Shown: piece after piece, positions 12,201 through 23,668 of the stretch
Layout of the letters: every line of letters starts with the position of its first letter
Numbering within the stretch: the first letter of the stretch is position 1
Assembly (NCBI GenBank): GCA_022419385.1
Contig: JAJUBI010000007.1
Location: 3,629,768 to 3,693,767 of the forward strand
Direction: 5' to 3'
Source: Paraconiothyrium sp. Pb-2020
Taxonomy: Eukaryota > Ascomycota > Dothideomycetes > Pleosporales > Didymosphaeriaceae
Length of the DNA: 64,000 bases
Notes under the pieces: model-generated
Databases searched by the model: none
The model's input: only the letters and a program-made list of their open reading frames with translations
What the model was told of the DNA's origin: nothing
Program-made: the position numbers and the translations under genes

Positions 12201-14138
12201 ACTTCTCGACCTCCACTCCGAAGGTAGCCATCATTGCGATGGTCATATCAATGTAGGGCTGCGAGATGGGCTTGCCACCTACTAAGCGCAACGTGACGGG
12301 CTTTTTTGAGTACGGAGCGCACATCAGGATTGATGAAACATATTGCGAAGACACAGTAGCTGCCAGCTCAATATCGCCGGTGAACTCGCGCTCCCCAGAC
12401 GCTGCGCCGTAACCACCGCATGCCGATATGCGCAGAGGCAGACTGCCCTCTTTTTCTTGGTAATCCACGTCAATGCCCATTGAGCGGAGTGATTTTACAA
12501 GTGGGCCGATCGGTCGCTCCTTCATGCGGGCGTTACCTGTCACAACAGTAGACGTGATGCTCCCCGTAGGATCAGCGAGCGCAACAACCGATGTCAAAAA
12601 GCGAGATGCAGTGCCGGCGTTTCCGAGGTAGAGCTCATCATCGGTGGCTTTGAGGCTGCCACCAGTTCCAGTGACCACTAACTCTTTGCCATCGTTCTCC
12701 CATGAGAAGGTCGCGGCCTGTAGGCGGGCGAGCGCGTCCAACATGACCTGAGTGTCGTCCGAGTGCAGCAAGTTCGTGATTCGACAAGAACCAGAGCCCA
12801 ATGCAGCCAGTACAAGTACACGGTTGGAGATACTCTTCGATCCAGGAGGTGTGCACGTCACGTTGGAGTCAGAGGGGATGCCGGGGTGGACGAGAATGCT
12901 GGGCGACAAGGCTATCTTGATGTCTCTATCCGCGACTGAACTCGCCTTCTTCTCGTAGGTCCTGCCGATACCTGACAGGAGCACAACCTTCTTTTGCGCG
13001 CCTGCATTCTTCTTGTCCACGGCCATGATTTTGATCATCTCGTCCACCGGGCAGTGCTTGTTAGCAGACCGCTTGCGCACAGTCTTGTCTGCAAGAGATG
13101 TAGGCAGTCCGTAGCTCGCAATGCATTTCGACAAGCGCGCGACAGCGGATGGATCGAGGACACCCAGGTATCTGGCCAGCTCCGCCTCTTTGACCATGCC
13201 TATTGCCACGCATTCTCCGTGAAGGATCTGAGGTGTGAGAATAGCTTCCATAGCGTGTCCAATCGAATGGCCAAAGTTCAGCAGGTTGCGCAGGCCGCCC
13301 TCGCGCTCGTCCGCCGACACTACTTCCGCCTTTACCCGCACTGATCCAAGTACAATCCGCTTCAGTATGTCGGCTATGTCGTCGAAATTTCGTCGTCCGT
13401 TCTCGATCTTTTGGTCAACCGCGTGTAGGATCGCCTCGGCGTTGCCTTCGAGGGCGGTGAATTCCTCCTCGTTCCATATGGCGGCAGTCTAGCACGTTCA
13501 GCATCAGCATCGTTGCGGGTTTTCTTGACACTACCTACCTTGACGACCTCAGCCATGCCGTTGATGATCTCTCGCTTCGGCAACGACTCCAAGAAGCGCA
13601 AGTCCACGTATATGCGCTCAGGCTGCCAGAAAGCACCAACCAAGTTCTTGCCAGCAGGCGTGTCGATGGCCGTCTTGCCGCCAATTGACGAATCGACCAT
13701 GGACAGCAGCGTCGTCGGTACCTGCACGAACTTGATTCCTCTCATGTATGTCGCCGCCACGAAGCCAATCATGTCCCCAATGACACCACCGCCCAGCGCT
13801 ACTATGACGGTGTCGCGCGTGCATCCTTGCGACAACAGCCAGTCTTCCACCACGCCCTTGGTCGAGCGTGATTTAGAGTTCTCGCCGGGTGGAATTTGGT
13901 ACGTGAGAAGTCGTGGTGCAGGTGAGTTGGCCGAAGCTTCACGGTTGAAGCTCTGCTCGAAAGCGGGGATGTAAAGCGGTCCAATGTTGGTGTCGGTAAT
14001 AAGGACATACGTCGACGAGGGGATGGCCGTGATGAGATCGTGTGCGACATAGTTCTGCCACAAGCCATAATCAACGACTATTGAGTCCTTGCCGAGGATC
14101 TTGACTTTTGTAGGCTCAGCGCCGCCGTTGGTCGCCAT
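9236..14138 (-). CDS. aroM: Pentafunctional AROM polypeptide (shikimate pathway)
   Basis: Exons: 14138-13539, 13488-9307, 9256-9236; both introns are 50 nt, and the product is 1600 residues. It carries out steps 2-6 of chorismate synthesis. Domain order as expected: 3-dehydroquinate synthase (about 1-390; GGGVIGDMIGF, MVDSSIGGKTAID), EPSP synthase (about 400-850; PPGSKSISNR), shikimate kinase (about 880-1070; P-loop GMRGAGKTTTG), type I 3-dehydroquinase (about 1085-1300; IIASHHDPRG and the Schiff-base lysine region VIKLVGSAKS) and shikimate dehydrogenase (about 1315-1600; SPSPPMHN, IPLKQDV). The first intron splits MAEVVK from TAAIWNE. The last exon adds only DAVMSA, so a model that ignores it ends in a spurious tail. 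A CpcA/Gcn4-type element lies 148 bp upstream. Cytosolic; all domains look intact. Confidence 0.97.
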
Positions 14139-15208
14139 GGTGGCGGCGGGGTCAAGTGCTGCGTATTGCCAAATGGAGGCCGCTCCAACACCAATTAAGT
14201 GGTGAAGACGCTTGGCTAGGCAGTGAAGGCGATTTTGTATATTAGCAGCTCTTTGTGAGCATCCTAGTGCAGTTGCGGTGCTGCGTGAGTCAGGCGGCAG
14301 AATAATTTTGGGTGAACGCAGCTACGAAAGCGCGGGGATTCACCGCCTTCCCCTTCGGGATTTTACGGCGATGTCGGAGCTGCATTCATCCAGAAATCGC
14401 TCCTACACCACATCCGCATGCACACCTCGCCATCAAATGCAACTACATCTACGTGCTTGTTCGTGAAGCAGATTGATGACATCTGCCTGCAATGCTCGGG
14501 TTTAGGGCTTCGACTTCAGCTGTCTCGACGAAGCCGAGGCTGGCTCAGTTACAGAATACCGACGACAGATCATGTAAAAAGCAAATAACTTCTGCTCGCT
14601 CTGAGTGTACAATTTCTCACCATAAGACTTGTGTCTAAGAATGCTCTGAGGCTTTCGTCTGATCGCTTTCCGCTTTGCTGGCGCCCGGACTATTGGTAGG
14701 CATCGCCGCATGCCTGTACTGACCGCGGGATTCAACAGCAACCAAACTTGCAACCCTGCAATGAGCGCTACATACATCATTGGAAGATGACAGTCCATTC
14801 GATCTCCTAGGACCATGCAATTCAATGTCCAAACGTTTTGTCACAAAATCCGCGTCTCTACTGCGGTCCCCTCCTGCACTAGGTTAATGTCTAATGGACT
14901 CAATGCCTTATTTTCTCTTCATCGCTCGGTTTCATTGGTGTGCCTTGCAGTGTTCTACTTCTGCCGAGGCTATACGTCTTTTGATCTTGATCCCCGCCGG
15001 GTCGGAGCATTTCCATCGCGAATGCACCAATGATAGCGACTTTCCGTTCTTGGTCAATATCGTCACCTCCAAAATTTCCCCGGATTTGCAGCTTTCGCTT
15101 GATCTCAAGATGGCGAGGTGTGGGGCCCCATAATGTTTATCACTGCTGAGAATCCACGATGGACTCGTGTGACAGGCGGCTGCGGTCCACCAAACGACAA
15201 CGTCCACT
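14139..15208. other. Divergent AROM/GH43 intergenic region, about 1.07 kb
   Basis: Shared upstream region of AROM (minus) and the GH43 gene (plus). It holds the TGAGTCA element listed separately and a GTGGGG sequence at 15120-15125 that fits the CreA consensus (SYGGRG), about 85 bp before the GH43 start. The latter is a short motif and may be chance. No gene was seen. Confidence 0.5.
14286..14292. promoter_or_regulatory. Candidate CpcA/Gcn4 (general amino-acid control) site upstream of AROM
   Basis: TGAGTCA, the exact Gcn4-type AP-1 palindrome read on either strand, 148 bp upstream of the AROM start codon. Fungal aromatic amino-acid genes are classic CpcA targets, and the same heptamer precedes the TrpRS gene in this window. 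A 7-mer alone is weak; the gene context makes it credible. Confidence 0.6.
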
Positions 15209-16855
15209 ATGCGTTTCTCAGCAATCGCTTGCTCTGCATTGCTTGGCCTGATACATGCCAGTCCGTTGGCTGGAAACAGTCTCAACGCTAAAGCGACTAC
15301 CTTCACGAACCCAGTACTTTGGGAAGACTATCCTGACCTCGAAGTCATTCGCATTGGCGATGTTTTCTACTACTCGTCTTCCACCTTCGCATTCTCTCCC
15401 GGTGCTCCTGTGCTAAAGTCCTACGATCTCGTAAATTGGACGCCCGTTAGTCACAGTGTACCCACGTTGAACTTCGGCTCCAAGTACAACCTCACTAGTG
15501 CAACAGATCGTGCGTATGTTCAGGGTATCTGGGCCAGCAGCCTCCGTTATCGTGAATCCACCGACACTTTCATGTGGATTGGATGTGTCGAATCATCGAA
15601 ATCCTACATATGGACTGCAAGCGGCACCGGGGCGAAGACCAACAATGGCGAGGTGGCGAACTGGAACTGGAAGGCTACTGCTTCGGTCGATAAATGCTAC
15701 TACGACTGCGGCTTGCTGGTGGATGACGATGACACAATCTATGTCGCCTATGGGAGCACCAACATTATGGTTGCTCAACTCAATAAGGACGGCACTGCAG
15801 AGGTGAAGTCGCAGCAGGTGTACGCCGGCCGCACGTACATCGAGGGCTCTCGCATGTACAAGATCAATGGATATTACTACATCTTCGTCACCAAGCCTGC
15901 AACTGATGAGTGGGTACTCAAGAGCAAGAGCCCGTGGGGCCCTTACGAGATGAAGGTCCTCGTGCAGAGTATCGCCGGACCATTGGCAAACGCAGGGGCC
16001 TCGCATCAAGGCGGCATCGTCGGCACCAAAGACAACAACTGGTACTATGTCGCCTTCATGGATTCTTTCCCCGGCGGACGCATCCCCGTCGTAGCACCCA
16101 TTACATGGTCTTCGGACGGCTGGCCCTCGCTCGTCAAAGACAGCAGCGGCGCATGGGGCAAAACCTATCCCTTCCCCGTCTCAACCAGCAAAACTGTCCC
16201 GCCGCCCACCGGTACAGATAAGTTCCAGGGTCCCTCTCTCAGCCACGAATGGGAGTGGAACCACAACCCCGACACCACCAAGTTCAAGCTGCTGGGTGGC
16301 TCGACCGGCGGCCTGCAGCTGTCCACCGCAACCGTAACAGGCGACCTCTACACCGCACGCAACACCCTCACACACCGCATCATCGGCCCCAAATCCTCGG
16401 GTACCTTCCGCCTCGACATCAGCAAGATGGCCGACGGCGACCGTACTGGTGCAGCCCTCTTCCGCGACAACATGGCGTACATCGGAATCCACCGCGAGGG
16501 CACCACTAACAAGCTCGTCTACGTCAACAACCTCAGCATCGACCTGAACAACTCCTGGAAGACCAACGCGACCGGCACAGTCGCAGCGAGCACGACGCTC
16601 TCTGCGGGTACTACTGAGGTCTGGCTAAAGGTCCAGGCGGATATCACGCCTGCGTTTAACACGGCGACGCAGAGGACGACGACGTTTTGGTATAGCACTG
16701 ATGGGAGCAAGTTCACGCAGCTAGGCAGCGCGTTCAAGATGACGAATGATTGGCATTTCTTCACTGGGTTTAGGTATGCGGTGTTTAATTTTGCGACGAA
16801 GGCGCTGGGTGGCGTGGTGCAGGTGAAGAGCTTTGCGATGGAGAAGGTTACGTAG
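15209..16855 (+). CDS. Secreted GH43 glycosidase (beta-xylosidase / arabinofuranosidase type)
   Basis: Single-exon protein of 548 residues with a signal peptide (MRFSAIACSALLGLIHASPL). The N-terminal five-bladed propeller domain starts with FTNPVLWEDYPDLEV, containing the general-base aspartate region of GH43. A second acid is in DCGLLVDDDDTIYVAYG, and the catalytic-acid glutamate is in TYIEGSRMYKINGYYYIF. The C-terminal 200 residues form the beta-sandwich (concanavalin-like) domain typical of xylosidase-type GH43 enzymes. It would release xylose or arabinose from hemicellulose outside the cell. Length and architecture match the family. Substrate preference between xyloside and arabinoside cannot be settled by eye. 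Confidence 0.92.
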   Translation: MRFSAIACSALLGLIHASPLAGNSLNAKATTFTNPVLWEDYPDLEVIRIGDVFYYSSSTFAFSPGAPVLKSYDLVNWTPVSHSVPTLNFGSKYNLTSATDRAYVQGIWASSLRYRESTDTFMWIGCVESSKSYIWTASGTGAKTNNGEVANWNWKATASVDKCYYDCGLLVDDDDTIYVAYGSTNIMVAQLNKDGTAEVKSQQVYAGRTYIEGSRMYKINGYYYIFVTKPATDEWVLKSKSPWGPYEMKVLVQSIAGPLANAGASHQGGIVGTKDNNWYYVAFMDSFPGGRIPVVAPITWSSDGWPSLVKDSSGAWGKTYPFPVSTSKTVPPPTGTDKFQGPSLSHEWEWNHNPDTTKFKLLGGSTGGLQLSTATVTGDLYTARNTLTHRIIGPKSSGTFRLDISKMADGDRTGAALFRDNMAYIGIHREGTTNKLVYVNNLSIDLNNSWKTNATGTVAASTTLSAGTTEVWLKVQADITPAFNTATQRTTTFWYSTDGSKFTQLGSAFKMTNDWHFFTGFRYAVFNFATKALGGVVQVKSFAMEKVT

Positions 16856-17205
16856 GTGGTGAGAGGTATACATTCTATGATCTTGAAATAGGAGCGTAAG
16901 AATCAAACACATTTTGAAGGCAAGTACAGTCGCTACGCTTACAGATAAGCGTATGATCCATATTCCAAGATGTCTGATATGTTTTATTTCTGCCGTGTAA
17001 GACATCCATATGCCCGGCTTAGATAACCAGACCTTGAGCCTCTTTGATCATGAAGCAGAGGGAGCTATAGACTGGTTTCCTTGAGTTAGCACATATGTCA
17101 GTATGATTCCCCGGTCTCCCCGTCTATGGCGCACAAGTTGAATTGTATGCACTTCATGACTAGCATTATCTCTGCTACATTCAACGATTCTCCAATCTGC
17201 GATCT
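16856..17205. other. Intergenic between convergent genes, 350 bp
   Basis: 3' flanks of the GH43 gene and of the MFS gene on the other strand. Nothing else was seen. Confidence 0.6.
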
Positions 17206-18836
17206 TCAGTATGTATACCTAAAATCAGGATGTTGATTGCCCAAGTCGTCGATAGACTGCTCTGCAAGAGCGCCATACTCCACCGCAAACTTCCCACTCT
17301 CCTTCTTAGCATTCAATCTTCCAATCCACCAAAGCGTGACAGCCGCCGCCACCCCCGCTACTCCGGCCATACACGCACTCACAGTCAGGCCCTCCCGATA
17401 ATACGGCGGATCAACATAGATCTTGTTGCCTATGATACTGAACAACTGCGCGCAAATGTTCGTGAGCGCAATACAACTTGTCCTATAACTGTAACCAGGA
17501 AAATTCATCGCTAGCCATACCACCACGAGCATTAGACATGGGTACATGGCAGCGGTGATCAAGCATGTCCCAGCGAAGCGCACGCTGGCGTTGGTGGAAG
17601 CGAGTAGCATGGTAAAGCCTACGAGGCTGAAGGCGGTGTTCACAACGACGAGGAGGCCACGTCGGCCGGTCCGGTCGGCGATCTGGGCGCAGAGGAGGAT
17701 GCTGACGAAGGCGCAGGCGTAGACGATGGAGGACATGAGCTGGGCTTGTTCGTCATGCCAGCCGAGACCATCGAGAATGGGAGGGAGGAAGTTACTGAGG
17801 CTGGAGGTGGTGATGTGGACGCAGCAATTGATGAGGGTCAGGAGCCAGAAGATAGGATGGAGTAGTACTTCGAGCACGGCCTGAAGATATCAGCGAAGCA
17901 ACGAGATGGGGATCAGGTGGAGTGCATTACCTTTACTCTAATCTTTGACGACCCCGTGTTGTGGCTGGCTCGGCTCCGTTGTATGACGATCTCTTTCTCG
18001 GAGCGACTGAAAATCCCGCGTACGGTTTCAGGTGTACTGGGCAGTAGGGCGGCAACGACAAAGCCCCATCCTATAGGTATAACACCCTCGATGAGAAAGA
18101 TCCAGCGCCAGGCTCGCCAACCGTTCTTTCCGTCAAGGTTGACCTGGATTTGATGGCCGATGATGCCGTTGAACGCGCCTGCCAAGGCCGCACACCCATC
18201 AAATAGCGCTCCACGAGTAGCAAGCTCGTTGTATCGGTACCAAAAGGATAAGTAGATTAGTGTTCCCTGGATGAAGGCTTCCGCACTACCGGTCAAGAAC
18301 CGTAAAGCCATAAGAGCACCCAAGGTTTTGGCTGCTACTAGACACGTTGTGAATACACCCCAAGCGATCACAGCACCACCGAACTGAAGTGTCGAATTTA
18401 GACGTCGGTTTCCATATTATAGATGGTGTTAAACTGACCTGGTATGACGGACCAAGCTTCTTTATCAACATAGTCCCAGGAATTTGAAAAAGAATGTATC
18501 CGACAAGGATCATTATGGCAAGATCCGAATATTGTTTAGCACTCAGATTTAACTCTTCGCTGAGGCCGGCAACTTGTGCATTGCCTAGATCCGATTTGGC
18601 CTTGGTCTTGTTAGCTTGGATCTTGCGTTTTGGGTTGTTTGTGTTACCATTTGTGCTAAAAATTGGACCGAAATTAAGAGTGGTAAGATCGTAAGATCGA
18701 GCTTCCAAAGGATGCGCCGCTCGACGGCAGGATCAATTGGAGTATCGTTGCCTTCGCCACAGATCGGGGCTTGACTACCCTCGGTAGATATTGTCTCCAT
18801 CATGTGGCCTTTGAGCTGCTCGGCCGAAGTGACCAT
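17206..18836 (-). CDS. MFS transporter, anion:cation symporter (Dal5/allantoate-permease-like)
   Basis: Exons: 18836-18648, 18606-18439, 18383-17931, 17880-17206 (494 residues). Introns of 41, 55 and 50 nt restore the family sequence at each junction (for example LGPSYQ to FGGAVIAWG). About 12 transmembrane segments are visible, with the ACS-family signatures VERRILWKLDLTILPLL at the start, MALRFLTGSAEAFIQG in TM4-5 and QIADRTGRRG in the central cytoplasmic loop of the C-half. Members import allantoate, nicotinate, pantothenate, tartrate or similar organic anions at the plasma membrane. It is divergently transcribed from the next MFS gene across a 648-bp region carrying three copies of an 11-bp motif, suggesting co-regulation with the adjacent accessory cluster. 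The substrate is unknown. Confidence 0.9.
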
Positions 18837-19484
18837 GACCGAGTAATCCTAATGACGGAAAACCGTGAGTAGGAGGAGCAAGAAGCGATACCTTCAACAA
18901 AGTGGAAGGAAAGCACTTTTCTGGCAGAACGCAATGTCGTGTTGGTGACTTCTCAAGCACTGGAGATGGTGTGGTAACCTCGTTGTTGCAGTGAGTAAGC
19001 CTCAACTTTATGTTCGACTATCTTAACGCCGTGTCGCACAGTGATCATCCAAGTTCACCAGCGCGGAGACACTGCCCCATACGCATTGTACTCACAATGC
19101 AGCTGCAATTTCGCAAGTAAGACTACACGCGGTTAGCAACGCTCCGCAGGGTCGATACCGAGAACCTGGAGGTCCTATTGAACACGCGGAACACATAGAC
19201 ACGTAATGCTGCTGCAGGGTATCCATGTTGCAAGAATGTGCAGCATCCATTATAGGTGATCGAGGACGTCTATCACTCGGTGTTGAAAAAATGCGGGTCT
19301 CGGTGTTGTATGGATGATACTCGGCGATATTCTGTGTGTGGGGTATGTGCAGTCGGCGATAATGTCGCAGCCTCGCATTAGATTATCGGCGATATTACAC
19401 CATGAACACTATACGTGCAGAGGCTCAGCTTCGAAGCACCTTACCACAAGCTTTCACAGCCTCCTCCGGTTTCAGCTTCCCGTT
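18837..19484. other. Divergent promoter region between two MFS genes
   Basis: A 648-bp region driving both transporters. The half next to the plus-strand gene contains the three TCGGCGATAWT copies listed separately. No gene was seen. Confidence 0.6.
19321..19396 (+). promoter_or_regulatory. Three-copy 11-bp motif array TCGGCGATAWT
   Basis: Copies at 19321-19331 (tcggcgatatt), 19353-19363 (tcggcgataat) and 19386-19396 (tcggcgatatt), spaced 32 and 33 bp, close to three helical turns, 90-165 bp upstream of the MFS start at 19485. The same element occurs twice upstream of the CYP505-type gene. It contains a CGG triplet as recognised by Zn2Cys6 factors, and such a factor is encoded between the two sites. 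Candidate cluster-regulator operator. Confidence 0.6.
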
Positions 19485-21296
19485 ATGGAAATACCAAGGA
19501 CCAGTGGAGACTACCCTTCCGAGGAGACCTTGTCGAATGAGCGAATCCAAAGAATCATCACCTCAGCAAGCAAAAAGGATTTGGAGGCTGATCCAACAGA
19601 TGTTGTGCGGAACGATGGAAAGCTAGGACAGCCAAATCAGGACCTTGAAAAGGCATCAGCTGCAACCGATGCAGAATCCGAAACAGAAGCTTGGGTACGA
19701 TAGGCCAGTACATGACGCGAACCTCACTGATAAAAATTGAGGTTACATGGGATGGTCCAGATGATCCAGCGAATCCGAGAAATTGGAGCGCAGGTCGCAA
19801 ATGGCTCGTTACTTTTGTGACATCATCCTTTTCGTTCATCGCTCCGTTGTCCTCTTCGATGATCTCACCGGCCTTACCTGCAATTAGCGACGAGCTCCAA
19901 ATCAATAACGGTACAATTGAGCTGTTGGTGGTCTCCATCTATGTGCTTGGATTTGCGATTGGGCCTTTATGTTTGGGACCGCTCAGCGAAGTATACGGCC
20001 GCAGAATGGTCCTCCAGATCAGCAACATCGTTTTCCTTGTCTTTAACACAGCATGTGGTGGGTGCCGTACGACAGCGCAGATGATAGTGTTCCGTTTTCT
20101 CAGTGGTCTGGGGGGAAGTGCGCCACTAGCCGTGAGTGTTCTATTCATATTGTATGGATCGAGTGTAAACCGCTGAAAGACGAATAGGCTGGAGGTGGTA
20201 CGCTCAGTGACATATGGTCCAATGATGAAAGAGGGAAGGCTATGGGCATTTACACCTTAATGCCACTCCTGGGTCCAGGTTAGTGACTCGACACACCATG
20301 GCTGAGTGTATGAATTGACTGTCTGCTTAGCACTCGGACCGATCATGGCAGGCTTCATCGTCAAATATGCGAATTGGCGATGGTGTTTCTACTCAGTATC
20401 GATCGGAGACGTTTTCGTACAGCTCATAAGCTCTTTGCTGCTTCAAGAAACGTATCCGCGTGTCATCCTCGCAAGAAAAGCGAAAGCTCTACGAAAAAAG
20501 ACTGGAGATTCGAGTCTCATGACTGAGTGGGAAGCGGAGGGCCAGTCCCTGGCCCATAAGCTCCGCACCGCGTTCAAGCGACCAGTTAAGCTTATCACAA
20601 CCCAGCCGATCATACAATTCGTCGCCATCTACATGGCTTTCTTGTATGGCTTGATTTACCTGGTCTTGTCCACGTTCCCTCGCTTGTGGACCGTGAAATA
20701 TCATGAAGAGGTCCACATTGGCGGTCTAAATTACATCGCAGTTGGCCTGGGTTTCTTGACAGGCTCGCAAGTCGGTACACGTTTGCAGGATCGAATATAC
20801 ATGGCTCTCAAGCGAGGTAACGGTGGTGTTGGACGGCCCGAGTTCCGCGTACCGCTGATGGTGCCCGGATCAATATTGCTCCCCATAGGCATCTTTGTGT
20901 ACGCCTGGACAGCTGAGGTGATTGCCTTCTGGCTATGGCCAAACGTAGGCATGTATATCATTTGTGGGAGTATGATACTGTGTTGGCAGGCTATGCAGGC
21001 ATATCTTGTCGAGGCGTATACAACGTATTCTGCGTCGGCACTGGCCGCTGCAACGGTCTTAAGATCGCTTGCTGCTACAGGCTTCCCGCTGTTTGTAAGT
21101 GAATCCGCGGAGACTCTCCAATAATCTTTGCTGACCAACCTAGGCTACACATCTCTATGATACGCTGGGATGGGGATGGGGGAATTCGATATTGGGAGGT
21201 GTTGCGTGCGTCATTGGTTGGCCTGCTGTGTACGTGTTTTGGAACTATGGCGAGCTGTTGAGACGTAGGAGCCGTTTCGCGGCGGGTGAAGTTTGA
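19485..21296 (+). CDS. MFS transporter, DHA1 drug:H+ antiporter type
   Basis: Exons: 19485-19694, 19742-20131, 20188-20278, 20331-21094, 21144-21296 (535 residues). A hydrophilic N-terminus is followed by WDGPDDPANPRNWS, the hallmark entry into TM1 of fungal DHA1 multidrug exporters, then LGPLSEVYGRR in the TM2-3 loop (motif A), the antiporter motif C region LGPIMAGFI in TM5 and a total of 12 membrane segments. Junctions keep frame and rebuild family motifs (GGSAPLA to AGGGTLSDIW). Plasma-membrane exporters of this type expel fungicides, toxins or the fungus's own metabolites. The setting, next to a pathway-type regulator and a P450 and under the repeated 11-bp motif, suggests metabolite efflux or self-protection. 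The 3' part overlaps no other gene. Confidence 0.9.
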
Positions 21297-21639
21297 GCGG
21301 ATAGCTCACCACATAGTAAACTCCCATGTTGGTGGATTTCAGTGGAAAGCGTGTCGGTTCGCGGTGCCATTATTGATAGTGGAATGACGCGACGCGATTT
21401 TGCGGTGTCATCAATAAGGCTGAGCTACTAAAGGCTAGCCGTTCAAGGAAGGATGTGGGGCTTATGTAATCGTGCCTCTCATGCTTACCAGCATCCTGCA
21501 CCAAAATAGATTCGTCGTCCGAATACAATTCTGGCGCTGGAGCTAGTTCAACTCGTTCGCGGGAGGACACAAATTAGACCAACATGGAGGTTAGGGCCGC
21601 CCTCCAGTAAGGGCCAGCCACACCCTCGCCTACGCGCCC
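21297..21639. other. Intergenic, 343 bp, upstream of the Zn2Cys6 gene
   Basis: Short promoter region. It contains ttattgata and a later inverted copy (atcaataa) 38 bp apart. The 11-bp cluster motif was not found here. Confidence 0.45.
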
Positions 21640-23668
21640 ATGCTAACATCACGTAGGAGAAAACGAAAGGTTCGCGAAGACAAGAAGCCAGCATGCGATA
21701 CTTGTCGGACGCAAAAACTCCGTTGTGACGCATCCTTGGACTACTCTCGCCCATGCACACGTTGCCGCAGGAAGCAAACCGTGTGCGTGGTCCAAGAGCA
21801 CCGACGGAAGAAGATAGGCTTGGACGGCGGTCCGACGACGCCGTTACGTATGTCTCAAAATGCTACCATCGTGGATACGGAGATTTCTTCAACCACTGTT
21901 ACGGTACCTTCGACCAGTTCTTTTACTCCCTCCGTGAGGGATCCGACATTTGTTGATGAAGAAAATGAGCTCTTCGTGCATCTTGTGCCAGCCTCCATGA
22001 ACCCTACCGAAACTGAACCACAAACCATTGAGGGCATTTGCGTAGAGGCCAGCAACATAGATGTCTGCTTTGCGAGGTAAAGCATCATGGTCTCATACAG
22101 GGAGCGAGGGTCTGACCGCACTAGATTCTTTAATCACTTCGCACCGCTTTCACCAATACTTTCGGCTGTGTCGACCCCCAATCAAACATTCCGCGAGTCC
22201 CCTCTGAAGTTCTGGGTAATCACCACGATAGGTTCACGAAAATGTCATGAAGATCCAACCTTATTCTCGACTCTGTCACCCCACGTCGAGACGCTAGCCT
22301 TGCAATCTCTCTGCGTTGGGCGGCTCTCACCGCATCCTATCGTCGAGGCGTATCTTCTAATGTGCAATTTTCATCTTTCGACTGATAGGCCATTTTGGAG
22401 AAGTGTGTATTTCACATTGAGTAGTGCGGTTATACCGATTACGCTGCAATCAGGAATGCACCCTTGCTTGAGCGTTCAAGGTTTGTTCTCCTCGATTGCA
22501 AACCCTGAGCTGGAACGAGGTACGAAGTTGTGGGCATATGCTGTTATCTTGAACCAGAGGTAAGTATCAACCGATCCTCAAGCCAGAATGTAATTCTCAC
22601 AATCTACAGAACTATGTCATTGCAAGGATATCCGATAACCGACGATGCGTTACGTCACCTGCTATGGGGGCATGATTGTTGCGCCAATTTACCCAGTTGG
22701 ATTGCGTTTGAAGGGCGCATCACAGCACATATAGCTACATTCCACCAAACAGTCGCTGATCTAGAATTGAACGTAGATCCGACAAGCTACAGTCGAACGC
22801 TCAAAAGTCGTATATCTGCATCCGAGGTTGAGTTATTTGCTCTAAAGAGAAGTGTCTGTCTAGACGACTTAGGTGAGTATAGTGACTTTTGTCAACACGC
22901 TATTAACTGCTTACATCTTCCTAGGCCCATTGAGCGCTTTGTCGATTACCATTGCTCGGTTGCAGCTTCGGTCCTTCGCCTTCGTCGCCAGTCCGAGCGG
23001 TTTAGATCGCACCGATATTATGCAACTTGCAGAAGCAGCAATCGCGACGATGGACCTTGTCTCTAATCTAGAGCAAACGCTTCACATTTCCCTAGCTTGT
23101 CCGAACGCTGTCTTTCAAGGTATACAGTTATCAGCCTGCACCATCCTCAAGCTCCTCAAGAGCTACCGCAACGAGATGAGTCTTGTTGGAATTCGCGAGA
23201 AAGATATGATAAGTGCCTTGTTTTCAGCTATCAATATCTGCAAAGCAATATCGGTGGTAAACAACGATATTCCAGCCAAGGTAGCAGAGATCTTGGGCCA
23301 ACTGTGGTCAAGCGACAGTGTATATCGTGCTCCAGATGGAGGTGAAGTTCTCCCACTCAAGGTCCGCAATCGACAGTCAATGAATGTGGTATTCGACTGC
23401 CTCTACTGGTGGAGAAAACTGTTCCTGACACAAAACAACTCAAGGAATCAACGTAAGTGTAGCCATACAAGTCATTTATGGAACCATTCTGACTTCATCA
23501 GACTTTGGCAGCACAAATCCCGTCATTGCAGGTGAAATCGTGGAAGGATATTCCGAACTCAATCAATCTCTGTTTGACGATTGGGAAAGCTGGGGCTTTG
23601 ACTGGGGTTTTGATTTCTCTGAATCACTAAACATACCGACCGCTGCGAATGAAGAAGTCACCGCATAA
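21640..23668 (+). CDS. Zn2Cys6 transcription factor, likely cluster regulator
   Basis: N-terminal binuclear zinc cluster with Cys19, 22, 29, 39, 42 and 49 (CDTC...LRC...PCTRC...C), preceded by a basic arm. The middle region has FFNHFAPLSPIL and SPLKFWVITTIGSRKC, as in the fungal-specific regulatory domain, and the C-terminus is acidic and aromatic (LFDDWESWGFDWGFDF), a probable activation tail. Firm introns: 22560-22609, 22873-22924, 23453-23501. The first junction is unresolved. The frame from the zinc cluster ends in TAA at 22078-22080, and the next coding block is in frame if 22077-22100 is skipped. That is only 24 nt, too short for a normal intron although bordered by gt and ag. An alternative acceptor, an indel or a true break is possible. 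With the skip the protein is 617 residues. It lies between the transporter and P450 genes that share the 11-bp motif. Confidence 0.82.
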
